Below are positions 52,779 through 61,593 of a stretch of DNA of 64,000 bases, in pieces; within the stretch, counting starts at the first letter, position 1; each line of letters starts with the position of its first letter. The notes below the pieces were generated by a model, which saw nothing but the letters and a program-made list of their open reading frames with translations, did no database searches and was not told where the DNA came from. The position numbers and the translations under genes were made by a program. This stretch comes from Streptomyces sp. RPA4-2 (GTDB lineage Bacteria > Actinomycetota > Actinomycetes > Streptomycetales > Streptomycetaceae), in assembly GCF_012273515.2 (NCBI RefSeq), contig NZ_CP050975.2, positions 4,092,001-4,156,000 on the forward strand. The letters run 5' to 3'.

Positions 52779-53096
52779 GCGAGGTCCACCGCGCACGAGC
52801 CGGGCCGCACGCGAGCCGGGCCGCACGCGAACAGCACCGGTCACGAGCGGGACCGGACCCGAGCCCGGCCGTGTTCGCGCGGGTGGGCGGGTGGTGACGC
52901 CGGGGACCGATGAGGCGGGTTCCGGTCCCCTTACCGCGGGTACGAACCAGGTGCACGTCGCACCCGTCCACGCACCCCCGTCCGCCTGCCGCGCACCCGC
53001 CACACACCTCCCCGAGCGGTCGTCCGGGCACTCGCCCGCACACCCACGGGCGCACGACCCACACCGCACGCGGGCGGCTTTGCTTGCACGACTGTT

Positions 53097-53113
53097 CCTG
53101 ACAGGCCGTCAGT
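53097..53113. promoter_or_regulatory. Regulon operator copy I1, CCTGACA-GGC-CGTCAGT
   Basis: First of a pair upstream of the acyl-CoA synthetase gene, 24 bp centre to centre from I2. Confidence 0.75.
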
Positions 53114-53120
53114 TAAGTAA

Positions 53121-53137
53121 TCTGACACAGCGTCAGT
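53121..53137. promoter_or_regulatory. Regulon operator copy I2, TCTGACA-CAG-CGTCAGT
   Basis: Second copy, 32 bp upstream of ATG 53170. A TAATCT hexamer overlaps its left edge (53117-53122) and could be a -10 element. Confidence 0.75.
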
Positions 53138-53169
53138 TAATTGGCTGTCACACAGGAGCGGGCGGACCG

Positions 53170-55395
53170 ATGCTTGGATCAACCCACGGCACCCTCACCA
53201 CCGACTCCCGCCGGGCCCGGGTCATCGCCTGCGGCGAGCAGCCCTCACCCGTCGTGCACGGCCGGCCGGCCGACGTCGACGACCTCGACGTCAGCGGACG
53301 CCCGCTGTACGCCGGCGTACCGGATCTGGACCGCTTCTTCCGCCCCGGGTCGGTGGCCGTCGTCGGCGCCTCGGACACCGAGGGACGGCCGAACACCGGC
53401 ATCACCCGGCAGCTGATGGCCTGGGCCGAGCGGGTCGGGGCCCGGCTGCACCCGGTGCACCCCACCCGTCGGTCCGTCTTCGGCCTGCCCTGTTTCCCTT
53501 CCGTCGCGGAGCTGCCCGAACAGGTCGACCTGGCCGTGCTCCTGGTCGGTGACCCGCTCGCCGTGATCGGTGAACTGAGCGAGGCCAAGGTGAAGTTCGC
53601 CGTCGCCTTCGCCTCCGGGTTCGCCGAGACCGGCGCCGAGGGCGCGGCCGCGCAGGACCGGCTCGCCGCCGCCGTGCGCCGCTCCGGCCTGCGGCTGCTG
53701 GGCCCCAACACCAATCTCAACGCCTTCGAGCGGTTCCGCGACGACCTCGAAGGGCCCGCGGTCGCCCTCATCACCCAGTCCGGCCACCAGGGGCGCCCGG
53801 TCTTCGCGATGCAGGAACTGGGCGTACGGCTCTCCCACTGGGCGCCCACCGGCAACGAGGCCGACCTGGAGACCGCCGACTTCATCTCCTACTTCTCCGA
53901 GCGGCCCGAGATCGGCGCCATCGCCTGCTACGTCGAGGGGCTCAAGGACGGCCGCTCCTTCCTGCTCGCCGCCGACCGCGCCGCCCGGCGCGGGGTGCCC
54001 GTCGTCGCCGTCAAGGTCGGCCGCACCGAGGCCGGCGCCCGCACCGCCGCCTCCCACACCGGCAAGCTGACCGGCGCCGACACGGTGGTGGACGCGGCGA
54101 TGCGGCAGTACGGCGTGATCCGCGTCGACGGGCTGGACGAACTCCAGGACACGGCCGCCCTGCTGGCCCGCGCCCGCGCTCCGCTGGCCGACGGGGTCGC
54201 CGTCTATTCGATCTCCGGCGGCACGGGGGCGCACTTCTCGGACCTGGCGACGGCGGCGGGGCTGCGCCTGCCGGACCTCTCGGCGGCCAAGCAGGCCGAG
54301 CTGCACCAGTGGATACCCGAGTACCTGAGCGTGGCCAACCCCGTCGACAACGGCGGGCACCCGGTCGGCGACTGGCGCGGCCCGAAGATCATCGACGCGA
54401 TCCTCGCCGATCCCGCGGTCGGGGTGCTGATCTGCCCGATCACCGGCCCCTTCCCGCCGATGAGCGACAAGCTCGCGCAGGACCTGGTGGACGCGGCGGA
54501 GCGGACGGACAAGCTGGTGTGCGTGGTGTGGGGGTCGCCGGTCGGCACCGAGGCCGCCTACCGCGAGACGCTGCTCGGGTCGGCGCGGGTCGCCACCTTC
54601 CGTACGTTCGCCAACTGCATCACCGCCGTGCGCGCCTATCTGGAGCACCACCGGTTCGTCGCCGCGTACCGCTCGCCCTTCGACGAGGCGCCCCGCACCC
54701 CCTCGCCCTCCTTCCGCAAGGCTCAGGCGCTGATGCGGCCGGGTCAGCAGCTGAGCGAGCACGCGGCGAAACAGCTGCTGCGCGCGTACGGGATCCGGGT
54801 GCCGCGCGAGCAGTTGGTGACCAGCGCGGCGGCGGCCGTGCGCGCGGCCGGCCTGGTGGGCTACCCGGTCGTCATGAAGGCCTCCGGCGCGCAGATCGCC
54901 CACAAGACCGAACTCGGCCTGGTGAAGATCGGGCTGACCTCCGCCAGCCAGGTCAGGGACGCCTACCGCGAGCTGACCGACATCGCGCGCTACGAGGGGA
55001 TCTCGCTGGACGGGGTGCTGGTGTGCCAGATGGTCGAGCGGGGCGTCGAGATGGTCGTGGGGGTCACGCACGACCGGCTGTTCGGGCCGACCGTGACCGT
55101 GGGGCTCGGCGGCGTCCTCGTCGAGGTGCTGCGGGACACGGCCGTCCGTGTGCCGCCCTTCGGTGAGGACCAGGCCCGGGGGATGCTCCGCGAGCTGCGC
55201 GGCCGGGCGCTCCTGGACGGCGTGCGCGGGGCGCCGCCGGTGGATGTGGACGCGCTCGTCGAGGTCGTCCTGCGCGTCCAGCGGATGGCGCTGGAGCTCG
55301 GTGACGACATCGCCGAGCTCGACGTCAATCCACTGATGGTGCTGCCCAGAGGGCAGGGGGCGGTGGCGCTGGACGCCCTGGTGGTGTGCCGCTGA
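53170..55395 (+). CDS. NDP-forming acyl-CoA synthetase (acetate-CoA ligase type)
   Basis: 741 residues. The CoA-binding domain starts RFFRPGSVAVVGASDTEGRPNTGI, followed by succinyl-CoA-ligase-like domains (AGARTAASHTGKLTGADTVVDAAM, with the probable phospho-His at 296) and a C-terminal ATP-grasp part (AKQLLRAYGIRVPREQLV, GYPVVMKASGAQIAHKTELGLV, ELDVNPLMVLPRG). It makes or breaks CoA esters with ADP/ATP. The start chosen is ATG 53170 behind AGGAG; a longer in-frame region upstream is low-complexity and crosses the operators, so it is rejected. First gene of the ACS-hydratase unit. Confidence 0.92.
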   Translation: MLGSTHGTLTTDSRRARVIACGEQPSPVVHGRPADVDDLDVSGRPLYAGVPDLDRFFRPGSVAVVGASDTEGRPNTGITRQLMAWAERVGARLHPVHPTRRSVFGLPCFPSVAELPEQVDLAVLLVGDPLAVIGELSEAKVKFAVAFASGFAETGAEGAAAQDRLAAAVRRSGLRLLGPNTNLNAFERFRDDLEGPAVALITQSGHQGRPVFAMQELGVRLSHWAPTGNEADLETADFISYFSERPEIGAIACYVEGLKDGRSFLLAADRAARRGVPVVAVKVGRTEAGARTAASHTGKLTGADTVVDAAMRQYGVIRVDGLDELQDTAALLARARAPLADGVAVYSISGGTGAHFSDLATAAGLRLPDLSAAKQAELHQWIPEYLSVANPVDNGGHPVGDWRGPKIIDAILADPAVGVLICPITGPFPPMSDKLAQDLVDAAERTDKLVCVVWGSPVGTEAAYRETLLGSARVATFRTFANCITAVRAYLEHHRFVAAYRSPFDEAPRTPSPSFRKAQALMRPGQQLSEHAAKQLLRAYGIRVPREQLVTSAAAAVRAAGLVGYPVVMKASGAQIAHKTELGLVKIGLTSASQVRDAYRELTDIARYEGISLDGVLVCQMVERGVEMVVGVTHDRLFGPTVTVGLGGVLVEVLRDTAVRVPPFGEDQARGMLRELRGRALLDGVRGAPPVDVDALVEVVLRVQRMALELGDDIAELDVNPLMVLPRGQGAVALDALVVCR

Positions 55396-55459
55396 ACCGC
55401 CGCGCCACCCACCGCGCCACCCACCGCCGACCACGCCTCGTACGAACCGGAGCACCCCC

Positions 55460-56302
55460 ATGCCCGACTCCTCTCGCGAACCGTCCGATTCCGTTCGATC
55501 CCCTCAAAAGTCCCTCGACTCATTGATACGCCACGCCACTGACAACGCCGTCTCGTGGATCACCCTCGACCGACCCGAGACCATGAACGCCCTCACCTGG
55601 GACCAGCGCGAACGCGTGATCGCGCTGCTCGCGTCGGCGTCCGCGGATCCGGACGTGCGGGCCGTGGTGATCACCGCGACGGGACGCGGCTTCTGCGCGG
55701 GCGCGGACCTGAGAGGGGCGCCCGCGGCCGGCGAGCGGATCCCCGGCGACGTCGCCCGCACCCTCCGTCTCGGCGCCCAGCGGCTCGTCGCGGCCGTCCT
55801 CGACTGCGAGAAGCCGGTGATCGCGGCGGTCAACGGCACCGCGGCCGGCCTCGGCGTCCATCTCGCCCTCGCCTGCGACCTCGTACTCGCCGCCGAACCG
55901 GCCCGGTTCATCGAGGTGTTCGTGCGCCGCGGGCTGGTTCCCGACGGCGGCGGGGCGTATCTCCTGCCGCGTCTCATCGGGCCGCAGCGCGCGAAGGAGC
56001 TGATGTTCTTCGGCGACGCGCTCACCGCCAGGGACGCCGAACGGCTCGGCCTCGTCAACCGCGTCGTCCCGCCCGAGGACCTGGAGAAGACCGCACGCGA
56101 GTGGGCCGGACGCCTGGCCGCCGGGCCGACCCGCGCCCTGGCCCTCACCAAGCAACTGGTCAACGCCTCCCTCGACAACGACCGCACCGCCGCCTTCGCC
56201 GCGGAGGCGGCCGCCCAGGAGATCAACATGACGACGGCGGACGCGAAGGAAGGCGTGGCGAGCTTCGTGGAGCGGCGGGCGGCGGAGTACCGGGGGCGGT
56301 GA
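55460..56302 (+). CDS. Enoyl-CoA hydratase
   Basis: 280 residues, crotonase fold: VSWITLDRPETMNALTWDQR, VVITATGRGFCAGADLRGAP (oxyanion hole), AAVNGTAAGLGVHLALACDLVLAAE, FIEVFVRRGLVPDGGGAYLLPRLIGPQRAKELMFFGD and DAKEGVASFVERR. The catalytic Glu/Asp pair is largely conserved (FVRRGLVPDGGG carries the second acidic position as Asp). It hydrates an enoyl-CoA. GGAG before the ATG. It lies 64 bp downstream of the acyl-CoA synthetase gene and probably shares its promoter. Followed by operator J. Confidence 0.93.
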   Translation: MPDSSREPSDSVRSPQKSLDSLIRHATDNAVSWITLDRPETMNALTWDQRERVIALLASASADPDVRAVVITATGRGFCAGADLRGAPAAGERIPGDVARTLRLGAQRLVAAVLDCEKPVIAAVNGTAAGLGVHLALACDLVLAAEPARFIEVFVRRGLVPDGGGAYLLPRLIGPQRAKELMFFGDALTARDAERLGLVNRVVPPEDLEKTAREWAGRLAAGPTRALALTKQLVNASLDNDRTAAFAAEAAAQEINMTTADAKEGVASFVERRAAEYRGR

Positions 56303-56332
56303 GAGCCCTCGGCGGTCGGCCACCCCTTCCTA

Positions 56333-56349
56333 TCTGATGCATCGTCAGG
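56333..56349. promoter_or_regulatory. Regulon operator copy J, TCTGATG-CAT-CGTCAGG
   Basis: Ends four bases before ATG 56354, nearly the same layout as copy G in front of the second thiolase-like gene. Confidence 0.75.
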
Positions 56350-56353
56350 TTCA

Positions 56354-57004
56354 ATGAGCGGTGTGATGGGACACGCAGGAATGGCGGCAGCGGCCGTGCG
56401 CTATCTCCGGTCGGCCGGGGCTCCCGCCGTCGCGGGCCCGGTCGAGACGCTGCCGCGGCCGGAGTTGCGCGCCGTCGGTGAGGACGAGCGGGCGCCGGTC
56501 GATCACGGCGAGTTCCGGCGGGTGCTGGGGAACTTCGCGACGGGCGTGACCGTCATCACCGCACCGCAGGCGCCCGGGGAGGCGGCGGGACCGGCCGGTT
56601 TCGCCTGCCAGTCCTTCTCCTCCCTCTCCCTCGACCCGCCACTGATCTGCTTCATGGTCGGCCGTACGTCGACGACCTGGCCGCGCATCGCCCGCGCCGG
56701 CGTCTTCTGCGTGAACGTACTGGGCGCGCACCAGGGCGACCTGTGCCGTGGGTTCGCGGTGAGCGGGGCCGACAAGTTCGCGGGCGTCCGGTACGACGCG
56801 GCACCCGTCTCCGGGGCGCCCCGCCTCGCGGGGACCGCGGCCTGGATCGACTGCACGATCCACGCGGTGCACACGGGCGGGGACCATCTCATCGTGGTGG
56901 GACGGGTGGACGCGCTCGGCGCGGGTGACGGAGGCGCGGACGGTGACGCGGGCGACGGCGCGGGCGTCTCGCCGCTGTTGTTCCACCGAGGACGCTTCGT
57001 CTGA
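56354..57004 (+). CDS. Flavin reductase component of a two-component monooxygenase
   Basis: 216 residues. The split-barrel core is FRRVLGNFATGVTVITA, FACQSFSSLSLDPPLICFMVGRTSTTWPRIARAGVFCVNVLG and GGDHLIVVGRVDAL, as in HsaB-type reductases that supply reduced FMN or FAD to partner monooxygenases. It has about 50 extra N-terminal residues. No dedicated oxygenase gene lies beside it; the LLM proteins are the nearest potential flavin users. ATG has no ribosome-binding site and follows operator J directly. Confidence 0.88.
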   Translation: MSGVMGHAGMAAAAVRYLRSAGAPAVAGPVETLPRPELRAVGEDERAPVDHGEFRRVLGNFATGVTVITAPQAPGEAAGPAGFACQSFSSLSLDPPLICFMVGRTSTTWPRIARAGVFCVNVLGAHQGDLCRGFAVSGADKFAGVRYDAAPVSGAPRLAGTAAWIDCTIHAVHTGGDHLIVVGRVDALGAGDGGADGDAGDGAGVSPLLFHRGRFV

Positions 57005-57144
57005 GCCGCGTCGGCAAGGCCCGTCGCACCGCGCCGTTCATGGCTGTCAGGGGCACGCCCTGACTTGGTGTCAGGGGCGGATCAGGGTAGACCGAGGGGC
57101 TTCCCGGTGGCCGGCCCGAGGTGCCCGACGGCACGCTGAAGGGC

Positions 57145-58002
57145 ATGGAGATCACCGCTGAGAAACACCCCTCGGCCGTCCGTCGCGGGGCCGCCGGGCT
57201 CGCCCTCGCCGCCGCCCTCGCCACCACGATCACCGCCACGGTAAGCTCCCCCCGCCGACGCCGCCACCCCCACCACCACCGTGACCATCGCCGCGGACGC
57301 CACCCCCGCCGCCACCGTTGCTTAAGCGTCGCCACCACCGCGGACATCGCCACCGGCGCGCACCCCGTCGTCCCGTACGACTTCGGTGACTGCCCCGACA
57401 TCCCGGCCGGCGTCGACGCGGCCCGCTGGAAGTGCGAAGTCCTCACCGCCACCGGTTCGTTGACCCTCGGCAGCAGGACGGTTCCCGAGCTGGCGCCGAT
57501 GACCGTCACCCACGCCGAGGGCCCGCTGCCGGACGGCACGGACGGGCAGGTCTGGGGCGCGCTGCGCTCCACCTCGACCGCCGTCCCCGGCGGCCTCCTC
57601 GGCACCGGCACGACAGGTCACGGCCCCTTGTCGCCCCTGGCCCTGCGTCCTGAGTACGGCGGCAGGTCCGACTTCCACTCCACCGGAAACAGCCTGGGCC
57701 TGTTCACCCTGCGCTTCCGGGTCCTGAGTCCTGTGCTGCCGCGCGGCTGCGTCATAGGCGGTGACGCCCCCGTCGAACTCCGTCTGCGGCGCGCGGGCGA
57801 CTCCGAGTGGGTCTCCCAGGACCCGCCGGTCATCAGGTTCGACGCGTACGACGACACCTTCACCGCCCCGGCCGCCGTCGGCTGCGGCCCGCTGGGCCGG
57901 CTCGTCGACGACCGGCTCGGCCTGCCGAGAGGGGCCGGGAACGCGATCACCCTGTCCGCGCGGTACACCTTCAAGACGTACGACCGGCTTCCGGCGCTCT
58001 GA
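57145..58002 (+). CDS. Exported protein of unknown function with an anomalous Arg/His-rich segment
   Basis: 285 residues from ATG 57145 (MEITAEKHPSAVRRGAAGLALAAALATTITAT), a signal-peptide-like start. A folded beta-rich domain follows from about residue 65 (AHPVVPYDFGDCPDIPAGVDAARWKCEV, FHSTGNSLGLFTLRFRVLSPVLPRGC) with four Cys. Residues about 33-60 (SPRRRRHPHHHRDHRRGRH) do not fit a secreted protein. In the +1 frame the same bases read APPADAATPTTTVTIAADATPAATVA, a typical linker. The span is bounded by two TAAGC copies (57242 and 57323). Either compensating frameshifts or an unusual real insert is present. Function unknown. Confidence 0.65.
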   Translation: MEITAEKHPSAVRRGAAGLALAAALATTITATVSSPRRRRHPHHHRDHRRGRHPRRHRCLSVATTADIATGAHPVVPYDFGDCPDIPAGVDAARWKCEVLTATGSLTLGSRTVPELAPMTVTHAEGPLPDGTDGQVWGALRSTSTAVPGGLLGTGTTGHGPLSPLALRPEYGGRSDFHSTGNSLGLFTLRFRVLSPVLPRGCVIGGDAPVELRLRRAGDSEWVSQDPPVIRFDAYDDTFTAPAAVGCGPLGRLVDDRLGLPRGAGNAITLSARYTFKTYDRLPAL

Positions 58003-58004
58003 CC

Positions 58005-59321
58005 TCAGACGGCCGTCCGTACGGACAGCACGGGGGCGACCGGCCGCCGCCGGATGACCAGCGCCATCATCGCCGCCACCGCGCACAGCGCGCCCGAGGC
58101 GATCCAGACCATGTCGTACGAGCCGAACGCGTCCCGCGCGACACCGCCGAGGAAGGCGACGAGGGCCGCGCCGATCTGGTGGGAGGCGAGCACCCAGCCG
58201 AAGACGATGGCGCTGTCCTCGCCGTACTGCTCACGGCACAGGGCCAGGGTCGGCGGGACCGTGGCGACCCAGTCGAGGCCGTAGAAGACGATGAAGAAGA
58301 TCATCGGGGGGTGCACGGTCGAGGACATGAGCATGGGGAGGAAGAGGAGCGAGACCCCGCGCAGCGCGTAGTAGACCGCGAGCAGCCGGCGCGGTTCGAA
58401 ACGGTCGGTGAACCAGCCGGAGGCGATCGTGCCGGCCACGTCGAAGACCCCGATGACCGCGAGCAGGGAGGCCGCCGCCGTGATCGGCATCCCGTGGTCG
58501 TGGGCCGCGGGCACGAAGTGCGTCTGGATGAGGCCGTTCGTCGAGGCGCCGCAGATCGCGAAGGTGCCGGCCAGCAGCCAGAAGGGGCCGGTGCGGACGG
58601 CGGAGAGGAGGACGGTCACGGCACGCCGGGCCGCGCCCTGCACGGGCGCGGGCTTCGGCACGAACTCGGCCGCCCCGTAGGGCTTCAGACCGACGTCCGC
58701 CGGGTGGTCGCGCAGCAGCAGCCAGACGAAGGGGACGACCGCGAGCGCCGCGAGGGCGACCGTCACCGCGGCCGGGCGCCAGTCGTGCTCGGTGACGATC
58801 CAGGAGAGCACCGGCAGGAAGATCAGCTGGCCGGAGGCCGAGGCCGCCGTCAGGATGCCGGTCACCAGGCCCTTGCGCGCCGTGAACCAGCGGTTGGTGA
58901 CCGTCGCCGCGAAGGCCAGGGCCATCGAGCCGGAGCCCAGTCCGACCAGCAGGCCCCAGCAGAGCAGCAGCTGCCAGGCCGCCGTCATCCACACGGTCAG
59001 CCCGGAGCCGAGCGCGATCACCATCAGGGCGACCGCGACCACGCGCCGGATGCCGAAGCGGTCCATCAGCGCGGCCGCGAAGGGCGCCGTCAGTCCGTAC
59101 AGCGCGAGGTTGATCGACACCGCCGCGCCGATCGTGCCGCGCGACCAGTGGAACTCCTGGTGCAGCGGGTCGATCAGCAGACCCGGCAGTGAACGGAAGG
59201 CCGCGGCTCCGATGATCGTCACAAAGGTGACGGCGGCGACGAACCAGGCACGGTGGATCCGGGTTCGCCCGGGGACGGAGGGCATCTCAGCGGCGTCCAC
59301 GGCGTCGGTTGTCTGGGTCAC
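58005..59321 (-). CDS. MFS transporter (12 TM, oxalate/formate-antiporter-like)
   Basis: 438 residues, about 12 transmembrane segments. Motif A-like DRFGIRR after TM2 (TAPFAAALMDRFGIRRVV), a central hydrophilic loop, and FTDRFEPRR in the second half support the major facilitator fold. The substrate could be a carboxylate, since some relatives are oxalate/formate or monocarboxylate transporters, but this is inference. The GTG start has only weak upstream purines. Convergent with the exported protein gene (2 bp between the ends). Confidence 0.9.
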   Translation of the reverse strand: MTQTTDAVDAAEMPSVPGRTRIHRAWFVAAVTFVTIIGAAAFRSLPGLLIDPLHQEFHWSRGTIGAAVSINLALYGLTAPFAAALMDRFGIRRVVAVALMVIALGSGLTVWMTAAWQLLLCWGLLVGLGSGSMALAFAATVTNRWFTARKGLVTGILTAASASGQLIFLPVLSWIVTEHDWRPAAVTVALAALAVVPFVWLLLRDHPADVGLKPYGAAEFVPKPAPVQGAARRAVTVLLSAVRTGPFWLLAGTFAICGASTNGLIQTHFVPAAHDHGMPITAAASLLAVIGVFDVAGTIASGWFTDRFEPRRLLAVYYALRGVSLLFLPMLMSSTVHPPMIFFIVFYGLDWVATVPPTLALCREQYGEDSAIVFGWVLASHQIGAALVAFLGGVARDAFGSYDMVWIASGALCAVAAMMALVIRRRPVAPVLSVRTAV

Positions 59322-59380
59322 GCCATAGAGCTTCGCTCCCGCGGCTTTCCCGAACGAGTGGCCGGAAGGTCAGTATTCGC

Positions 59381-59386
59381 TAGGAT
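59381..59386 (+). promoter_or_regulatory. Putative -10 element (leaderless) of the DJ-1/AraC gene
   Basis: TAGGAT ends six bases before ATG 59393; no Shine-Dalgarno precedes the ATG. Confidence 0.5.
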
Positions 59387-59392
59387 CGGGCC

Positions 59393-60463
59393 ATGGACCC
59401 TCGAGGTACGTTCCGCCGCCACCGCGTCGTCGTGCTCGCCCTCGACGGGCTGCTGCCCTTCGAACTCGGCATCCCGCAGCGCATCTTCGGCAAGTCACGG
59501 GACGCCGAGGAACGATCCCTGTACGAGGTCGTCACCTGCTCGGTCCGGCCGCCGGGTCCGGTCGCCACCGACGCCGACTTCGCCGTCCTCGTCGCGAACG
59601 GGCCGGAGGCGCTCGCCACCGCCGACACCGTCGTCGTCCCCGCCTCCTACGAACTGGGCCCGGTCCACGAGCAGGGCGTCCTGACCCCCGAACTGGCCGC
59701 CGCCCTCGCCCACATCCGCCCCGGCACCCGGCTCGTCTCCATCTGCACCGGCGGATACGTCCTCGCCGCCGCCGGATACCTCGACGGCCGCCCCGCCACC
59801 ACCCACTGGTCGCACGCCGAGCACTTCCAGCGGCTCTTCCCGCGGATCAAGGTCGACGCCGACGTGCTCTTCGTCGACGACGGGAACGTCCTCACCTCCG
59901 CGGGCGTCGCGGCCGGAATCGACCTGTGCCTCCATATCGTCCGCCGTGACCACGGGACGGCCGTCGCCAACGACGTGGCCCGCCGGACCGTCGTGCCGCC
60001 GCACCGCGACGGCGGCCAGGCGCAGTACGTCCAGCGGCCCGTCCCCGAGCCGCAGGCGGCCACCACGACCGCGGCCCGCGCCTGGGCACTCGGCCGCCTC
60101 GGCGAGCCGATCCAGCTGCGCGACATGGCCGGGCAGGAGTCCATGTCCGTACGCACCTTCACACGCCGCTTCCGCGAGGAGGTCGGCGTCAGCCCCGGGC
60201 AATGGCTCACCCTGCAACGCGTCGAGCGGGCCCGGCAACTGCTGGAGTCCAGCGATCTGTCGGTCGACCAGGTGGCGCGGGACGCCGGCTTCGGCACGGC
60301 CCAGTCGATGCGGCAGCACCTGCAGGCGGTGCTCGGGGTCACCCCCACCGCGTACCGCCGTACCTTCCGCTCCTCGGGCCGGGAGGCCGGAGGCGGGCCG
60401 GCCGGGGGTGACCGCAGCGGTGGCACGCGACTCGGTACCGCGCGGGTGGCCGCCGTCGGCTGA
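59393..60463 (+). CDS. GlxA/FtrA-like regulator: DJ-1/PfpI domain plus AraC DNA-binding domain
   Basis: 356 residues. The N-terminal DJ-1/PfpI domain contains the nucleophile-elbow VSICTGGYVLAAAGYLDGRPATTHW. The C-terminal AraC domain (about 225-325) has two HTH motifs: QLRDMAGQESMSVRTFTRRFREEVGVSPGQWL and VDQVARDAGFGTAQSMRQHLQAVLGVTPTAYRR. The architecture is that of transcriptional activators of catabolic genes; the ligand is unknown. ATG 59393 is probably leaderless. The gene is divergent from the MFS gene (72 bp), which may be its target. Confidence 0.92.
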   Translation: MDPRGTFRRHRVVVLALDGLLPFELGIPQRIFGKSRDAEERSLYEVVTCSVRPPGPVATDADFAVLVANGPEALATADTVVVPASYELGPVHEQGVLTPELAAALAHIRPGTRLVSICTGGYVLAAAGYLDGRPATTHWSHAEHFQRLFPRIKVDADVLFVDDGNVLTSAGVAAGIDLCLHIVRRDHGTAVANDVARRTVVPPHRDGGQAQYVQRPVPEPQAATTTAARAWALGRLGEPIQLRDMAGQESMSVRTFTRRFREEVGVSPGQWLTLQRVERARQLLESSDLSVDQVARDAGFGTAQSMRQHLQAVLGVTPTAYRRTFRSSGREAGGGPAGGDRSGGTRLGTARVAAVG

Positions 60464-60514
60464 CCGGCCCCGGTGGATCTCCCCGGCCCGTGGACACAAC
60501 CGCCTCCGCGCTGC

Positions 60515-61564
60515 CTAGAACGTCAGTACCGCGCGTGCCACCCTCCCCTCGTGCGCGTCCTGGGCCGCCTTGTCGAAGTCCTCGACCGGATACGTCCGGG
60601 TGACCAGTTCGTCGAGCAGCAGACGGCCCTCGCGGTAGAGGTCCGCGTAGAGGGCGATGTCGCGCTGGGGGCGGGACGAACCGTAGCGGCAGCCGAGGAT
60701 CGACTTGTCCAGGTACATCGCGGAGACGAGGAAGGACGCCTCGGCGGTGGCGGGCGGTACGCCGAGGAGCACCGCCTGGCCGTGACGGTCCAGCAGGTCG
60801 ATCGCCCGGCGGACGAGTTCGACGCGGCCGACGCATTCGAAGGCGTGGTCCGCGCCCGTGGGGAGGATCTCGCGGACGGCCTCGGTGGAGGTGAGGAAAT
60901 GGGTCGCGCCGAACCGGCGGGCCACCGTCTCCTTGGCCGGGTTGGAGTCGACCGCGACGATCTTCAGGGCGCCCGCGATCCGGGCCCCCTGGATCACGTT
61001 GAGCCCGATGCCGCCCGTGCCGATCACGAGGACGCTCTCCCCGTGGTCCACCCGCGCGCGGTTCAGGACGGCGCCCACGCCCGTCACCACCCCGCAGCCG
61101 ATCAGCGCGGCGGACGGCAGCGGGATGTCCTCCGGTATCCGGACGGCCTGGACGGCCTTCACCACCGTCCGTTCCGCGAAGGCCGAGTTGGAGGCGAACT
61201 GGTACAGCGGCCGCCCGCCCCGCGTGAACGGCTGCCGCGGCATGCCGATCGCCTTGCGGCACATCGTCGGCCGTCCCCGGTCGCACTCCGCGCACGCGCC
61301 GCAGTTCGCGAGTGTGGACAGTGCGACATGGTCTCCGGGCCGGACGTGGGTGACGCCCGCGCCCACCGACTCGACCACCCCGGCGCCCTCGTGGCCCAGC
61401 ACCACGGGAACGGGGAAAGGTATGGTCCCGTCCACCACGGAGAGGTCGCTGTGGCAGAGTCCGGCCGCGGAGACGGCGACCCGCACCTCGCCGGGTCCCG
61501 GATCCCGTACCTCCAGGTCGTCCACGACCTGGGTCTGCTTGCCGTCGAAGATCACGCCTCGCAT
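60515..61564 (-). CDS. Zinc-dependent alcohol dehydrogenase
   Basis: 349 residues of the MDR superfamily. Catalytic zinc region AAGLCHSDLSVVDGTIPFPVPVVLGHEGAGVV, structural zinc Cys cluster CGACAECDRGRPTMC, coenzyme fold VLVIGTGGIGLNVIQGARIAGALKIVAVDSNPAK. It oxidises an alcohol (or reduces an aldehyde) with NAD(P). ATG 61564 follows GGGGAG. Last gene of the SDR-acyl-CoA-dehydrogenase-ADH operon under operator K. Confidence 0.94.
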   Translation of the reverse strand: MRGVIFDGKQTQVVDDLEVRDPGPGEVRVAVSAAGLCHSDLSVVDGTIPFPVPVVLGHEGAGVVESVGAGVTHVRPGDHVALSTLANCGACAECDRGRPTMCRKAIGMPRQPFTRGGRPLYQFASNSAFAERTVVKAVQAVRIPEDIPLPSAALIGCGVVTGVGAVLNRARVDHGESVLVIGTGGIGLNVIQGARIAGALKIVAVDSNPAKETVARRFGATHFLTSTEAVREILPTGADHAFECVGRVELVRRAIDLLDRHGQAVLLGVPPATAEASFLVSAMYLDKSILGCRYGSSRPQRDIALYADLYREGRLLLDELVTRTYPVEDFDKAAQDAHEGRVARAVLTF

Positions 61565-61593
61565 CGCACCGGCTCCCCTCTCGTCCCCGGGGG

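Larger units (their letters stand above)
52779..53169. other. Region between the flavoprotein gene and the acyl-CoA synthetase gene
   Basis: 391 bp without a convincing gene. A 16-bp direct repeat (CGAGCCGGGCCGCACG, 52796-52827) lies near the left end, and the sequence then becomes C/A-rich. The right end holds the twin operators at 53097-53137. Confidence 0.45.

Noticed and set aside
52891..53169. N-terminal extension of the NDP-forming acyl-CoA synthetase
   Set aside because: The in-frame upstream part is low-complexity, crosses both operators and lacks a ribosome-binding site; ATG 53170 has AGGAG upstream.
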